From Clostridiaceae bacterium (lineage in GTDB: Bacteria; Bacillota; Clostridia; Clostridiales; Clostridiaceae), in contig DOKV01000064.1 in assembly GCA_003510765.1 (NCBI GenBank), forward strand, positions 1 through 24,169: a stretch of DNA of 24,169 bases. Direction: 5' to 3'. Made by a program: the position numbers and the translations under genes. The notes beneath the pieces are model-generated. The model did not search any database and was not told the origin of the DNA. It saw nothing but the letters and a program-made list of their open reading frames with translations. Positions 1 to 7,003 of the stretch are shown here, in pieces. Positions within the stretch are counted from its first letter, which is position 1. Each line of letters begins with the position of its first letter.

Positions 1-11
1 CGCCGGAATAT

Positions 12-473
12 ATGAACATTGTCACCAAACCCTTTGATGCGTTGACCCTAGAAGAACTTTATGCCATTCTTAGACTTCGTCAAGAAGTATTTATTCTAGA
101 ACAAAATTGTTTTTATTTGGATCAAGATGGATATGACCAAATGGCGGAACATGTGATGCTCTATGAAGGAGCGCATTTGGCTGCCTATGCAAGAGTCTTT
201 AAAAAAGGGATCAAATATGATGCTGCATCCATAGGCAGGGTCATTACCAGTGCCCAGTATCGTGGAAAAGGATTGGGGATCCCCCTCATGGAAGCTTCCA
301 TAAAAACCCTTCTTTTGCAAGGTGAAGACCATATCAAGCTCTCTTCTCAAGCCTATGCAGAAGGATTCTATGAAAAAGTGGGCTTCAAGCGAACAGACAA
401 AGCCCCCTATTTAGAAGATGACATTCCCCACGTGGAGATGGAATATAAAGGAGCGTGGCATCGTGACCAATAA
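12..473 (+). CDS. ElaA-like GNAT N-acetyltransferase
   Basis: A 153-residue protein that probably moves an acetyl group from acetyl-CoA to an amine; the substrate is not predictable. The N-terminal pattern LRLRQEVFILEQNC followed by YxDxDGxD is typical of the ElaA branch of the GNAT superfamily. The acetyl-CoA binding motif A is seen as QYRGKGLG at about residues 77-84, and the C-terminal motif B as FYEKVGFKR. The length is normal for ElaA. Only 11 bases upstream are visible, with a weak GGA before the ATG, so a promoter or an upstream partner gene cannot be judged. The 3' end overlaps the next gene by 11 bases, suggesting co-transcription and translational coupling. Confidence 0.85.
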   Translation: MNIVTKPFDALTLEELYAILRLRQEVFILEQNCFYLDQDGYDQMAEHVMLYEGAHLAAYARVFKKGIKYDAASIGRVITSAQYRGKGLGIPLMEASIKTLLLQGEDHIKLSSQAYAEGFYEKVGFKRTDKAPYLEDDIPHVEMEYKGAWHRDQ

Positions 474-960
474 AAGCTATGAAATCGTCAAAAGCAACAA
501 GATAAAACGGAAAAGACAGTCTTGGAATCAATACTTCATGAGCATTGCCAAGGTTTTGGCGCTGCGCTCATCCTGTGACCGTGCCTATGTAGGTGCTGTC
601 ATCGTCAACACAGACAATCGCATCATCGCCACAGGCTACAACGGTAGTGTAGGGAGTAAAACCCCTCAGTGCGATGATTTAGGCCATGTGATGCGTGATG
701 GCCATTGCATTGCTACCCTTCATGCAGAAATCAATTGTATTGCCTATTGTGCCAGAGAAGGCATCTCATTAAAGGACTCGAAGATTTATGTGACTCATTT
801 TCCTTGCTTAAATTGTACCAAAGCGTTGATTCAATCGGGGATCAAAACCATTTACTACCTAGATGATTATCGTCTAGACGATTATGCTTTGGAGCTGATG
901 CACATCAATCACATTGAAACGGTGAAGCTCCTACCAGAAGAATCCTCTGCAGGAGAATAA
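463..960 (+). CDS. dCMP deaminase-family (ComEB-type) zinc deaminase
   Basis: A 165-residue cytidine/deoxycytidylate deaminase family enzyme, probably converting dCMP to dUMP as a source for dTMP synthesis. The zinc-site motifs are visible: HAE (catalytic His and proton-shuttle Glu) followed by PCLNC (two zinc-binding Cys). Upstream, CDRAYVGAVIV and the TGYNG segment are typical of the dCMP deaminase/ComEB group. An ATG at 418 is in frame, but the GTG at 463 is preferred because AAAGGAG lies 9 bases before it and because the extra 15 residues look like read-through of the upstream gene in another frame. It overlaps the acetyltransferase by 11 bases and is followed at once by a strong terminator. 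Substrate choice (dCMP or another cytosine compound) is an inference from family. Confidence 0.88.
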   Translation: MTNKSYEIVKSNKIKRKRQSWNQYFMSIAKVLALRSSCDRAYVGAVIVNTDNRIIATGYNGSVGSKTPQCDDLGHVMRDGHCIATLHAEINCIAYCAREGISLKDSKIYVTHFPCLNCTKALIQSGIKTIYYLDDYRLDDYALELMHINHIETVKLLPEESSAGE

Positions 961-961
961 C

Positions 962-994
962 AAAAGCCCAAGGATTCCTCTCCTTGGGCTTTTT
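962..994 (+). terminator. Rho-independent terminator after the deaminase gene
   Basis: A perfect 13-bp stem (962-974 with 981-993) has a 6-base loop and runs into a T tract. Being A-rich on one side and T-rich on the other, it could also end transcription of the minus-strand small gene whose stop is at 1002. Confidence 0.9.
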
Positions 995-1001
995 ACATCT
1001 T

Positions 1002-1163
1002 CTACTTATCAAACAATCCGCCATTTTTTTTCATTTTCTTTGGTTTGGAAACGCCTTTGATGCTTTTTTCAGGGCGTTCTTTTTTTGCACCTAAACCCTG
1101 TCCGTTTTTCTTTGCCTCAATGATCTCTTCCATGCGTTTTCTTGCTTCTTTGCTTAATGCCAT
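1002..1163 (-). CDS. small lysine-rich protein, 53 residues, unknown function
   Basis: A short open frame from ATG at 1163 to TAG at 1002. It starts MALSKEARKRMEEIIEAKK and ends KKNGGLFDK; the middle holds many Lys, Arg and Gly, so the protein is strongly basic and probably unstructured in part. A GAGGG ribosome binding site lies 7 bases before the ATG, and the frame ends just before a terminator shared with the plus-strand neighbour, so both ends are well defined. It lies 65 bases downstream of the GTPase gene on the same strand and could be its operon partner. I have a vague memory of similar short lysine-rich proteins with a GGLF(D/E)K tail in Clostridia, but no function is known to me. 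Confidence 0.65.
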   Translation of the reverse strand: MALSKEARKRMEEIIEAKKNGQGLGAKKERPEKSIKGVSKPKKMKKNGGLFDK

Positions 1164-1228
1164 TTTTTTCCCTCACTTTATCGTACTGTCACAAGTATAC
1201 CTGATTTTGACAAAAACAGAAGAAAAAT

Positions 1229-2362
1229 CTATTCTTTTTTCTGCCATGGCTCTTTTTTCAACACCTTCATTTGTTTTTTCAGCTCATCACGCATGAAGTT
1301 CAGCACTTCATTTTGGTCCAAAGATTCTTGCTGATACTCTGAGGTGGCCACTTGAACCATCAAGTTGATGTAGGCATAGGCTAAAGCTGTGGTAATCAGC
1401 GCTGCGGTACTTCCTGAGATGAGTCCTCCAACGATGGTCCCTGCCCCTGGTATAAGTTTTAGCAGATTAGATACAACGGCCCTGCCAGTATAAACGGCGC
1501 CTGAGACCCCTGTCACAGAGGAGACTACCGAGGTCACTAGGGCTCGGTTCATGGATACCCCAAAAATGCTGGTGATTTTAGCGATCATGGCCACCTGACT
1601 GGAGGCTAAAATGGGGGCATCAGCAAAGGGGATGGGCGTAAAGCCCACCATAAAGGTCTCCGTAATGAATCCTTTCGCCCATTTCCTAGCTTGTTCTGCT
1701 TTTTTTTGCACATCCACCTTCTGGGCATTGATAAAAGAAGCTTCTACCTCCGTAGGTAAATACTGTAGCGTATCATCCACCAAGGATTTAAGACCCATTG
1801 CTGGTAGCGTAAAGCCGCCAATTTTAAATGGCTTGGCGATGACAGGGCGCAGGTTTCTTATGGGTAAGTTCAGGGAGCCAATATAGTTCATAAAGCCATG
1901 GACTTCTTCTTCTTGAATACTTTGGGTAAGCACAAGGATCACAGGCATTTTTTCAGAGAGCTCTCGTATGAAGGCTTCTTCAAAAGGCTCCAATCTATGA
2001 CTACTGGCATTGATACAGTACCAAGCCACATGGATTTTTTCCCGCTCCTCTCCCAGGGTATTTCTCCTTTTTACTTCGTCTAAGACCTCTTTACGGACTT
2101 TTCGCTGCACGTCTTCTTGTAGTTCGAATCCTTTGGTATCAAATAGCACTAAAGGTACCCCTTCTTTACGGATTCTCTCTAGATGCATGGTTACGGGCTT
2201 ACCCACACCGGTTTTTGCCAGATGCTCTCGAAATATTTCATTAATCAGCGTACTCTTCCCTACCCCAGTTTTTCCCACAAGGAGAATATTCACTGGAGGC
2301 ATTCTTTTGACTTCCTCATCCGTTTTCTGAAGAATTTCTTGAACAATATTCATGGTTCCCAT
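1229..2362 (-). CDS. Era/septin-like P-loop GTPase with C-terminal DUF697-type membrane-associated region
   Basis: A 377-residue GTPase-like protein. The G1 loop GKTGVGKST (about residues 31-39), a possible switch Thr, and the G3 motif DTKGF are clear. The usual G4 motif (N/T)KxD is degenerate: the expected strand reads VILVLTQSI. The C-terminal half (about 225-350) has long hydrophobic, Gly/Ala-rich segments resembling the DUF697 region of GTPases thought to act at the membrane. The frame opens at 2386, but the ATG at 2362 has the better site (AGGGG with about 7-base spacing), and a possible -10 box TATACT at 2390-2395 would place the transcript start near 2383, leaving no leader for the upstream ATG. 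Role unknown; proteins of this type have been linked to stress or envelope functions, but nothing here proves that. Confidence 0.8.
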   Translation of the reverse strand: MGTMNIVQEILQKTDEEVKRMPPVNILLVGKTGVGKSTLINEIFREHLAKTGVGKPVTMHLERIRKEGVPLVLFDTKGFELQEDVQRKVRKEVLDEVKRRNTLGEEREKIHVAWYCINASSHRLEPFEEAFIRELSEKMPVILVLTQSIQEEEVHGFMNYIGSLNLPIRNLRPVIAKPFKIGGFTLPAMGLKSLVDDTLQYLPTEVEASFINAQKVDVQKKAEQARKWAKGFITETFMVGFTPIPFADAPILASSQVAMIAKITSIFGVSMNRALVTSVVSSVTGVSGAVYTGRAVVSNLLKLIPGAGTIVGGLISGSTAALITTALAYAYINLMVQVATSEYQQESLDQNEVLNFMRDELKKQMKVLKKEPWQKKE

Positions 2363-2389
2363 AGACCCACCCCTTTCTTTATCCATTTT

Positions 2390-2395
2390 AGTATA
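2390..2395 (-). promoter_or_regulatory. possible -10 element for the GTPase gene
   Basis: TATACT on the minus strand, 28 bases before the preferred ATG at 2362. No good -35 hexamer is seen at 16-18 bases, so this is a weak call; it mainly supports the choice of the downstream start codon. Confidence 0.35.
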
Positions 2396-2419
2396 CCTTC
2401 TTTAGATTAAGTTCCCATG

Positions 2420-2448
2420 AAAAAAGAGCTTGATCCACTCAAGCTCTT
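2420..2448 (-). terminator. Rho-independent terminator of the NlpC/P60 gene
   Basis: A 10-bp perfect stem (2424-2433 with 2439-2448) has a 5-base loop. On the minus strand it is followed by six T residues (2420-2425, partly in the stem). It lies 10 bases after the stop of the wall hydrolase gene and separates it from the GTPase gene. Confidence 0.88.
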
Positions 2449-2458
2449 GGTTATTTTT

Positions 2459-3817
2459 TTAATTTACGAGTCTTCTAGCAGTGATGAATTTATGGTATCT
2501 CATGGTGGTGATTTCCACACTCTTTCCAGGTCTTGGGGAATGTAGCATATTTCCATTGCTGATATAAATGCCCACATGAGTGATGCTACCAGATCCAAAG
2601 AACACCAAATCTCCGGCTTGAAGGTCAGAATAAGCAACTCGCGTACCTACTGACGCTTGAGCACTGGCCACTCTAGGAATGTTGATTCCAAATTGTCGAT
2701 AGACGTATTGGGTAAGCCCGGAGCAGTCAAATCCTCTAGGTGTACTTCCACCCCAGACATAGGGAACCCCTAAAAATTGGTACCCATAGTTTAAAATGTC
2801 TTGACCTCTGCCACTGACAGGTGCTGTCGGTGCAGGTGTAGTTGGTGCTGGCGTAGTTGGTGCAGGTGTAGAAGGTGCTGGCGTTGATTGCGCTAGTCTT
2901 TCTTCTTCCGCTTCTTCTTGGCGTCGTCTTTCTTCAGCAGCGCGTCTCGCAGCTTCTTCAGCAGCACGTCTCGCAGCTTCACGTTGTGCTAAAATGGTTT
3001 TTCCACGCTCAATGAGTGTAACGATTTTTGCATCGGTACTATCGGTGATGATTTTTGTTCTAGCTTCTCTAAGATTTGTAATGGCTTGTTGTATCAGTAC
3101 ATCGCTACTACTGGGATCTGCAATGATCTCATCATTGTCTCCAATGAAATACATCTCAGCCATGGCTAGATTTCGGATGATTTTATTCTCTTCTAGTTCC
3201 AGTTCCTCTAGCAAACCTTCTGCTTCATTTTTCTTTACTTCCGCTTCTTCTAATTTCACTAGATTATCAGCCTTCAAAAGTGCTACTTCATTTTTTGCAT
3301 GATCAAGCTCTTCTTTTTGGTCAACCAACACATCTTTGATCCTTTGGATTTCATCTAAGAGCTGCTTGTCAATTTTGGCAAACTTGATGATGGCATCTGC
3401 TCTAGCAATGAGATCTGCGATACTTTCAGAACTTAAGATAGCCTGTAGCACTCCCGTGTTTCCTTGTTTGTACATGGCTCTTAGTCGAGCACCATACTCG
3501 GTTTCTTTTTTAAGGAGTTCTGCTTCGGAGGTAGCAATCTCTATATTTTTCGCCTTGATTTCACCATCTAAGCGCTCCATCTCAAGATCATTTTCTTCGA
3601 TTCTCACCAAGATGTTTGTGATGGTATCGTTGACGATGGCGATTTCCCCAGTGATTTCAGCCATTCTATAAAGGACTGCATCATACTCTGCTTTCACTGC
3701 GTTTAGTTCTTGCTGCTGCTCCTCTGTTAATGGGGTAGCATATACTGGAATTGAAAAACTAGACATGATTGCAGCAGCAACTAGGGCTGCCACCAGTTTA
3801 AGCTTTATCGTTTTCAT
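2459..3817 (-). CDS. secreted coiled-coil NlpC/P60 peptidoglycan endopeptidase (CwlO/PcsB-like architecture)
   Basis: A 452-residue exported wall hydrolase. Residues 1-27 form a signal peptide with a Lys-rich start, a hydrophobic core and a VYA cleavage site. Residues about 30-245 are a long heptad-rich, Glu/Lys-rich coiled coil, then an Arg/Glu/Ala-rich helix, then a linker of TPAP repeats (about 310-335). The C-terminal NlpC/P60 domain has the catalytic Cys365 in FDCSG, His414 in HVGIY and a third polar residue His426, so it should cut D-Glu-type stem peptide bonds. This order (coiled coil, linker, NlpC/P60) matches CwlO-type hydrolases, whose coiled coil is used for control by an FtsEX-type complex; that link is inferred. 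The frame opens at 3892, but the ATG at 3817 with GGAGG 5 bases before it starts exactly at the signal peptide. It has a WalR-type box upstream and diverges from a two-component system. Confidence 0.93.
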   Translation of the reverse strand: MKTIKLKLVAALVAAAIMSSFSIPVYATPLTEEQQQELNAVKAEYDAVLYRMAEITGEIAIVNDTITNILVRIEENDLEMERLDGEIKAKNIEIATSEAELLKKETEYGARLRAMYKQGNTGVLQAILSSESIADLIARADAIIKFAKIDKQLLDEIQRIKDVLVDQKEELDHAKNEVALLKADNLVKLEEAEVKKNEAEGLLEELELEENKIIRNLAMAEMYFIGDNDEIIADPSSSDVLIQQAITNLREARTKIITDSTDAKIVTLIERGKTILAQREAARRAAEEAARRAAEERRRQEEAEEERLAQSTPAPSTPAPTTPAPTTPAPTAPVSGRGQDILNYGYQFLGVPYVWGGSTPRGFDCSGLTQYVYRQFGINIPRVASAQASVGTRVAYSDLQAGDLVFFGSGSITHVGIYISNGNMLHSPRPGKSVEITTMRYHKFITARRLVN

Positions 3818-3842
3818 TATTGCCTCCAAAAATGGTTCAATT

Positions 3843-3859
3843 ATTACAAAGTGATTACA
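3843..3859 (-). promoter_or_regulatory. WalR-type direct repeat upstream of the NlpC/P60 gene
   Basis: On the minus strand the sequence is TGTAAT, five bases, TGTAAT, which fits the established WalR (YycF) consensus TGTWAH-N5-TGTWAH exactly. It ends 26 bases before the ATG of a CwlO-like hydrolase, a gene class that belongs to the WalRK regulon in Bacillus. The promoter is not certain: -10-like TATAAT hexamers lie at 3866-3871 and 3879-3884, both without good -35 boxes, and a TGnAATAAT element overlaps the second half-site (3840-3848). The box could therefore activate or repress. Which regulator binds is not shown by the sequence. Confidence 0.6.
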
Positions 3860-3902
3860 GATTGAATTATAAGTAGAAATTATAAAGAACATATAAAGTT
3901 TT

Positions 3903-3937
3903 AAGGAAAAGTTAAAAAACTATCGAAAACTTTCCTT
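3903..3937. repeat. imperfect inverted repeat in the divergent intergenic region
   Basis: AAGGAAAAGTT at 3903-3913 faces AAAACTTTCCTT at 3926-3937, with about 12 bases between. It lies upstream of the -10-like boxes of the NlpC/P60 gene, where an operator or activator site could be. A pure hairpin role is also possible. Confidence 0.4.
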
Positions 3938-4088
3938 GGATTTCAAGACGTCCATGGCAGTTTGTTCCAGGGTATAGGTAATCTGGGTGTTCATGAAAAA
4001 GTATATGTATTATTTTTGTCATTCCCTTCACATGATTCATGTAACTAGTCAAATTCTTTCTGAATTTTCACCACTGGACTTTTGGAAG

Positions 4089-4097
4089 TGTTATAAT
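4089..4097 (+). promoter_or_regulatory. extended -10 promoter of the two-component operon
   Basis: TGTTATAAT is a perfect extended -10 element (TGnTATAAT). No convincing -35 is found 16-18 bases upstream, which is usual for extended -10 promoters or for those needing an activator. Transcription would start near 4104, giving a leader of about 125 bases before the response regulator. Confidence 0.55.
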
Positions 4098-4122
4098 CAC
4101 ATCAAGTACTGTTCTCTTCAAG

Positions 4123-4162
4123 TATTCTTAAGGTATATGTACTATCCTGTCCTTATAGAATA
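4123..4162 (+). repeat. imperfect stem-loop in the leader of the two-component operon
   Basis: TATTCTTAAGG at 4123-4133 can pair with CCTTATAGAATA at 4151-4162 with one bulged base and a 17-base loop. It lies downstream of the inferred start site, so it is either an RNA hairpin or an operator. There is no U tract after it, so it is not a simple terminator. Confidence 0.4.
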
Positions 4163-4230
4163 AAGGTACTTATGGCCAGGGATTCAAAGAGAACGGATCC
4201 TTATTTACATCAACCATTGAGGTGAAACAC

Positions 4231-4920
4231 ATGAATAAAATTCTCATCATCGAAGATGAACCATCTGTATTAGAAGCCATCTCTGCCTACTTACGAAAAG
4301 AAGGATATGATGTGTATACCGCCGAAAGAGGCTACAAAGGTCTTGCCTACTCAGAAGAGCACGACTTTGATCTCATCATTTTAGATTTGATGCTTCCAGA
4401 CATTTCTGGAGAAGAAATTTGCAAGAAAATTCGCGCCAAATCAAACACTTATATTTTCATGCTCACTGCGAAATCCAGCTTAGAAGAACGAATCAAAGGC
4501 TTGGATTTGGGAGCTGATGAGTATTTGGTGAAACCTTTCTCTCCGAGAGAAATTGTTGCACGAGTCAATGCCCTATTTAGGCGTATTAAAGATGTTCCTG
4601 ATAATAAGAACATCGTCTCTTTTAATGGGGGGGAACTGGTGATCAATCACGACAAACGAGAAGTGAAACATCAAGGTGTGGAAGTTTCTTTAACGCCCAT
4701 TGAGTTTGACATCTTGAATATTTTGTCTGAAAATCCCGGCATTGTCTTGTCAAGAGAAACCCTTATTGATCGAGTACTAGGCCCTGATTTTGAAGGTGTA
4801 GACAGAACCATTGATGTGCATATTAAAAATATCCGTAAGAAAATTGAAGTGGATACCAAAAACCCAACCTACATCATCACGGTGTTTAAGTTGGGGTATA
4901 AGTTTGGTGGTGGACAGTAG
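4231..4920 (+). CDS. OmpR/PhoB-family response regulator
   Basis: A 229-residue transcription factor of a two-component system. The receiver domain (about 1-118) has the acidic pocket E8/D9, the phospho-accepting D52 in LDLMLPD, T79 and K101 of KPF. The winged-helix DNA-binding domain (about 128-226) has the usual LTPIEFDIL segment, the recognition helix region DRTIDVHIKNIRKKIE and the wing YKFG at the end. A GTG at 4222 is in frame, but ATG 4231 fits the GAGGTG site 6 bases before it and the normal start of receiver domains. The kinase gene starts 2 bases after its stop. It diverges from the NlpC/P60 gene, so a role in envelope control is plausible. It is not clearly WalR itself. Confidence 0.93.
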   Translation: MNKILIIEDEPSVLEAISAYLRKEGYDVYTAERGYKGLAYSEEHDFDLIILDLMLPDISGEEICKKIRAKSNTYIFMLTAKSSLEERIKGLDLGADEYLVKPFSPREIVARVNALFRRIKDVPDNKNIVSFNGGELVINHDKREVKHQGVEVSLTPIEFDILNILSENPGIVLSRETLIDRVLGPDFEGVDRTIDVHIKNIRKKIEVDTKNPTYIITVFKLGYKFGGGQ

Positions 4921-4922
4921 TT

Positions 4923-6392
4923 TTGAGGACCATTAAGTATAAACTTACCGTCGCCATTTCCATCAGCGCGCTGCTGTCTCTTCTCATTGCCTATATCGTC
5001 ATCAATTTGACGCTAAACGCCAGATTCAATGACTATTTACAGGTGAATCAAACCAAAAGAGATGATCGCATCATCGCCACTTTTCGAGACAATTATATGA
5101 GAGATGATCGATGGACCATCACCTCTGGAAAGAGTTTGGAAAGAGAAGCAGAGGCTTCAAATTTTACCATTTCTCTTCTGAATTGGGACAAGAGTGTCAT
5201 TTGGGCCATGGACCCCTTAAAACTGGTGGATAAAGAACGAGAAATCAATCCAGAGGGTGCCTTTACCATGGAGCAATATGTGCCCTATGAGTATCCCATC
5301 AAATCAGAAAATCAGATCATCGGGTACGTGGTCATCGGACAGTTTTCGCCCTTGGTGATTTCCACAGAGGATGAGAATTTCTTAAACTCTATCACCATGA
5401 GTATTCTCATCAGTGCCTTCCTAGCGGTGTTCATCATTCTACTCATTGCACTTTTTGTGGCCAGGCAATTGTCTGAACCCATTGAAAGAATTTCTCATAC
5501 GGCATACAGCCTATCCATGGGAGAGCTTACGGCCCGTGAACATCAGGAAGCTGATGTCATTGAAATTGAAACCCTTCGAAACAGCATCAATTCCTTAGGA
5601 GAAAAACTGGATCGACAGGATATGCTTCGAAAACGACTCATTACTGATGTTTCCCACGAACTTCGCAATCCTTTAAATGTATTGCAAACAAACTTAGAAG
5701 CTATCATTGACGGGATTTTAACAGCCAGTCCTGAGCGGTTACAGTCTCTGAACTCAGAAGTCATCCGGTTCGGAAAACTCTTGGATAACTTGAATATTTT
5801 AAAACAGTTTGAGGCAGAAAGCATGGTATCCAGAATTATTGTGCTGAATATGGAAGAGGTTTTACAAGACATTTATCATAACTTCCAAGGGCTCTGTAAA
5901 GAAAAGGCCATCAAGCTAAAATATATCGTGCAACGAAATACTTCCTTCGAGATACTTGGAGACAAGCACTCTATTTATCAAGTGGTGAATAATTTGCTCC
6001 ATAACGCCATCAAATTTACGCCTAGAAATGGCATGATTACTTTAAAGCTGTCTCGTGATGATCGCTTTTGCTACATCCGCATTAAAGACACGGGCATTGG
6101 GATTCCCAAAGAAGATCTCCCCAATGTCTTTGAACGGTTTTATCGAGTGGATAAATCCAGAGAAATGGTGGAAGGCAGTGGCATCGGGTTGACCATTGTA
6201 AAGAATTTTGTGAAACTTAATGGAGGGTCCATTGAAGTGTCCTCCACCGTGGGCAAGGGTTCTACCTTCACCATCAAGTTTAGAGTATATGAGATTGGTG
6301 AAACTGACTTGAAGAATCCCTCAAACGGAGAAGCATTGAGCTTAAACAATATCCATGAAAATCTGCCTCCTCCTGAGGAGCCCACCACATAG
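4923..6392 (+). CDS. membrane sensor histidine kinase, partner of the response regulator
   Basis: A 489-residue kinase. Membrane segments at about 10-30 and 157-179 enclose an extracytoplasmic sensor region of roughly 125 residues with no motif I recognise. A HAMP linker follows (about 180-232), then the HisKA helix with the phosphorylated H245 in SHELRNPL, and the HATPase_c domain with the N box around N357/N361, the G1 box DTGIGIP (389-395), the F box ERFYR and the G2 box GSGIGLTIV (418-426). The start is a TTG two bases after the regulator's stop, with a GGTGGTGG stretch just upstream, so translation is probably coupled. The C-terminal tail after residue 455 is Pro/Asn-rich and extends past the catalytic domain. 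No ATG is available before residue 59. Confidence 0.92.
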   Translation: MRTIKYKLTVAISISALLSLLIAYIVINLTLNARFNDYLQVNQTKRDDRIIATFRDNYMRDDRWTITSGKSLEREAEASNFTISLLNWDKSVIWAMDPLKLVDKEREINPEGAFTMEQYVPYEYPIKSENQIIGYVVIGQFSPLVISTEDENFLNSITMSILISAFLAVFIILLIALFVARQLSEPIERISHTAYSLSMGELTAREHQEADVIEIETLRNSINSLGEKLDRQDMLRKRLITDVSHELRNPLNVLQTNLEAIIDGILTASPERLQSLNSEVIRFGKLLDNLNILKQFEAESMVSRIIVLNMEEVLQDIYHNFQGLCKEKAIKLKYIVQRNTSFEILGDKHSIYQVVNNLLHNAIKFTPRNGMITLKLSRDDRFCYIRIKDTGIGIPKEDLPNVFERFYRVDKSREMVEGSGIGLTIVKNFVKLNGGSIEVSSTVGKGSTFTIKFRVYEIGETDLKNPSNGEALSLNNIHENLPPPEEPTT

Positions 6393-6400
6393 AAATCCAC

Positions 6401-6441
6401 AAAAATGAGCCTGTAGACAACCAAACTACAGGCTCATTTTT
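6401..6441 (+). terminator. Rho-independent terminator of the two-component operon
   Basis: A perfect 16-bp stem (6401-6416 with 6426-6441) encloses a 9-base loop and carries a T tract in its distal arm; it lies 8 bases after the kinase stop codon. Confidence 0.92.
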
Positions 6442-6476
6442 ACGGGGTTTTTTAAAGACAGTAGATATGAATAAGA

Positions 6477-6504
6477 AAACCATTTGCCCTAAGACAAATG
6501 GTTT
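6477..6504 (-). terminator. Rho-independent terminator of ohrR
   Basis: A perfect 10-bp stem (6477-6486 with 6495-6504) with an 8-base loop lies just after the ohrR stop codon. On the minus strand it runs into TTTTCTTATT. Together with the opposing kinase terminator it closes the convergent junction. Confidence 0.78.
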
Positions 6505-6508
6505 ATTG

Positions 6509-6964
6509 CTATTCTTTCATGAAGTTATCCTTGGATTGATTTTCCAGCTGGTCTAGTATTTGCTTAAGCTGTTCTCGAAGACCCACGACCCCTTCAAGGT
6601 CCATGGGTAAACTGCAAGCAATGTTGTTTGGCACTTTCTCTGCTTCTAGCATCAGTGCCTTCCCCTTTTCACTGAGATAAATAATGAGATTTCGTTCATC
6701 TCTTTTGTCTCGTGTGCGTTCAATATTGCCATCATTCTCTAGTTTCTTTAAAAGCGGGGTCAAGGTGCCAGAATCCAAGCGCAATTTACTGCCAAGTTCT
6801 TTCAAGGAAATACCATCTTTTTCCCACAACACAATCATCACCAAATATTGTGTATAGGTGAGTCCTAAAGGCTCCAGTAAAGGTCTGTAAATTTTAGTGA
6901 TTTCTCTTGAAAAAGCGTATACTGCAAAGCAAAGTTGATTTTCCAATTTTAATTCATCTATCAT
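6509..6964 (-). CDS. ohrR: OhrR, MarR-family organic hydroperoxide sensor and repressor
   Basis: A 151-residue redox-sensing repressor. The N-terminal pattern ENQLCFAVYAFSREITKIYR is characteristic of OhrR: Cys12 is the peroxide-reactive Cys, and Tyr16, Tyr26 and Tyr37 lie 4, 14 and 25 residues after it, matching Tyr19, Tyr29 and Tyr40 of Bacillus OhrR, which contact the Cys. The winged helix follows, with LDSGTLTPLLKKLE as recognition helix and RDKRDERNL as wing. A second Cys, Cys117, lies 105 residues after Cys12, the same spacing as Cys22-Cys127 in the Xanthomonas two-Cys OhrR, so a disulfide mechanism is possible. Its own promoter carries a near-perfect OhrR operator, so autoregulation is expected. 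The usual partner, the Ohr peroxidase gene, is not in this window. Confidence 0.93.
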   Translation of the reverse strand: MIDELKLENQLCFAVYAFSREITKIYRPLLEPLGLTYTQYLVMIVLWEKDGISLKELGSKLRLDSGTLTPLLKKLENDGNIERTRDKRDERNLIIYLSEKGKALMLEAEKVPNNIACSLPMDLEGVVGLREQLKQILDQLENQSKDNFMKE

Positions 6965-6988
6965 AATTCTACCTCATGTCTTATTGTA

Positions 6989-7003
6989 TTCAATTAAATT
7001 GTA
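6989..7003 (-). promoter_or_regulatory. OhrR operator in the ohrR promoter
   Basis: TTCAATTAAATTGTA (plus strand) matches the established OhrR operator TACAATTAAATTGTA of Bacillus ohrA at 14 of 15 bases and is an inverted repeat. It covers the -10 box (6998-7003) and the expected start site, so bound OhrR should block polymerase. Confidence 0.85.

Larger units (their letters stand above)
3938..4230. other. rest of the divergent intergenic region between wall hydrolase and two-component genes
   Basis: Apart from the boxes listed separately (promoter at 4089-4097, stem-loop at 4123-4162, ribosome binding site GAGGTG at 4219-4224), I see no open frame with a start and ribosome binding site and no known RNA motif in this AT-rich stretch. 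Its length suggests control from both sides. Confidence 0.5.

Noticed and set aside
418..462. ATG at 418 as start of the deaminase gene
   Set aside because: It would overlap the acetyltransferase by 56 bases, has no ribosome site, and adds residues foreign to the family; GTG 463 with AAAGGAG is better.
4231..6392. Naming the two-component pair WalR/WalK
   Set aside because: The regulator is a generic OmpR type, the kinase has no visible PAS domain after its HAMP, and no walH/I/J genes follow; the WalR-type box alone is not enough.
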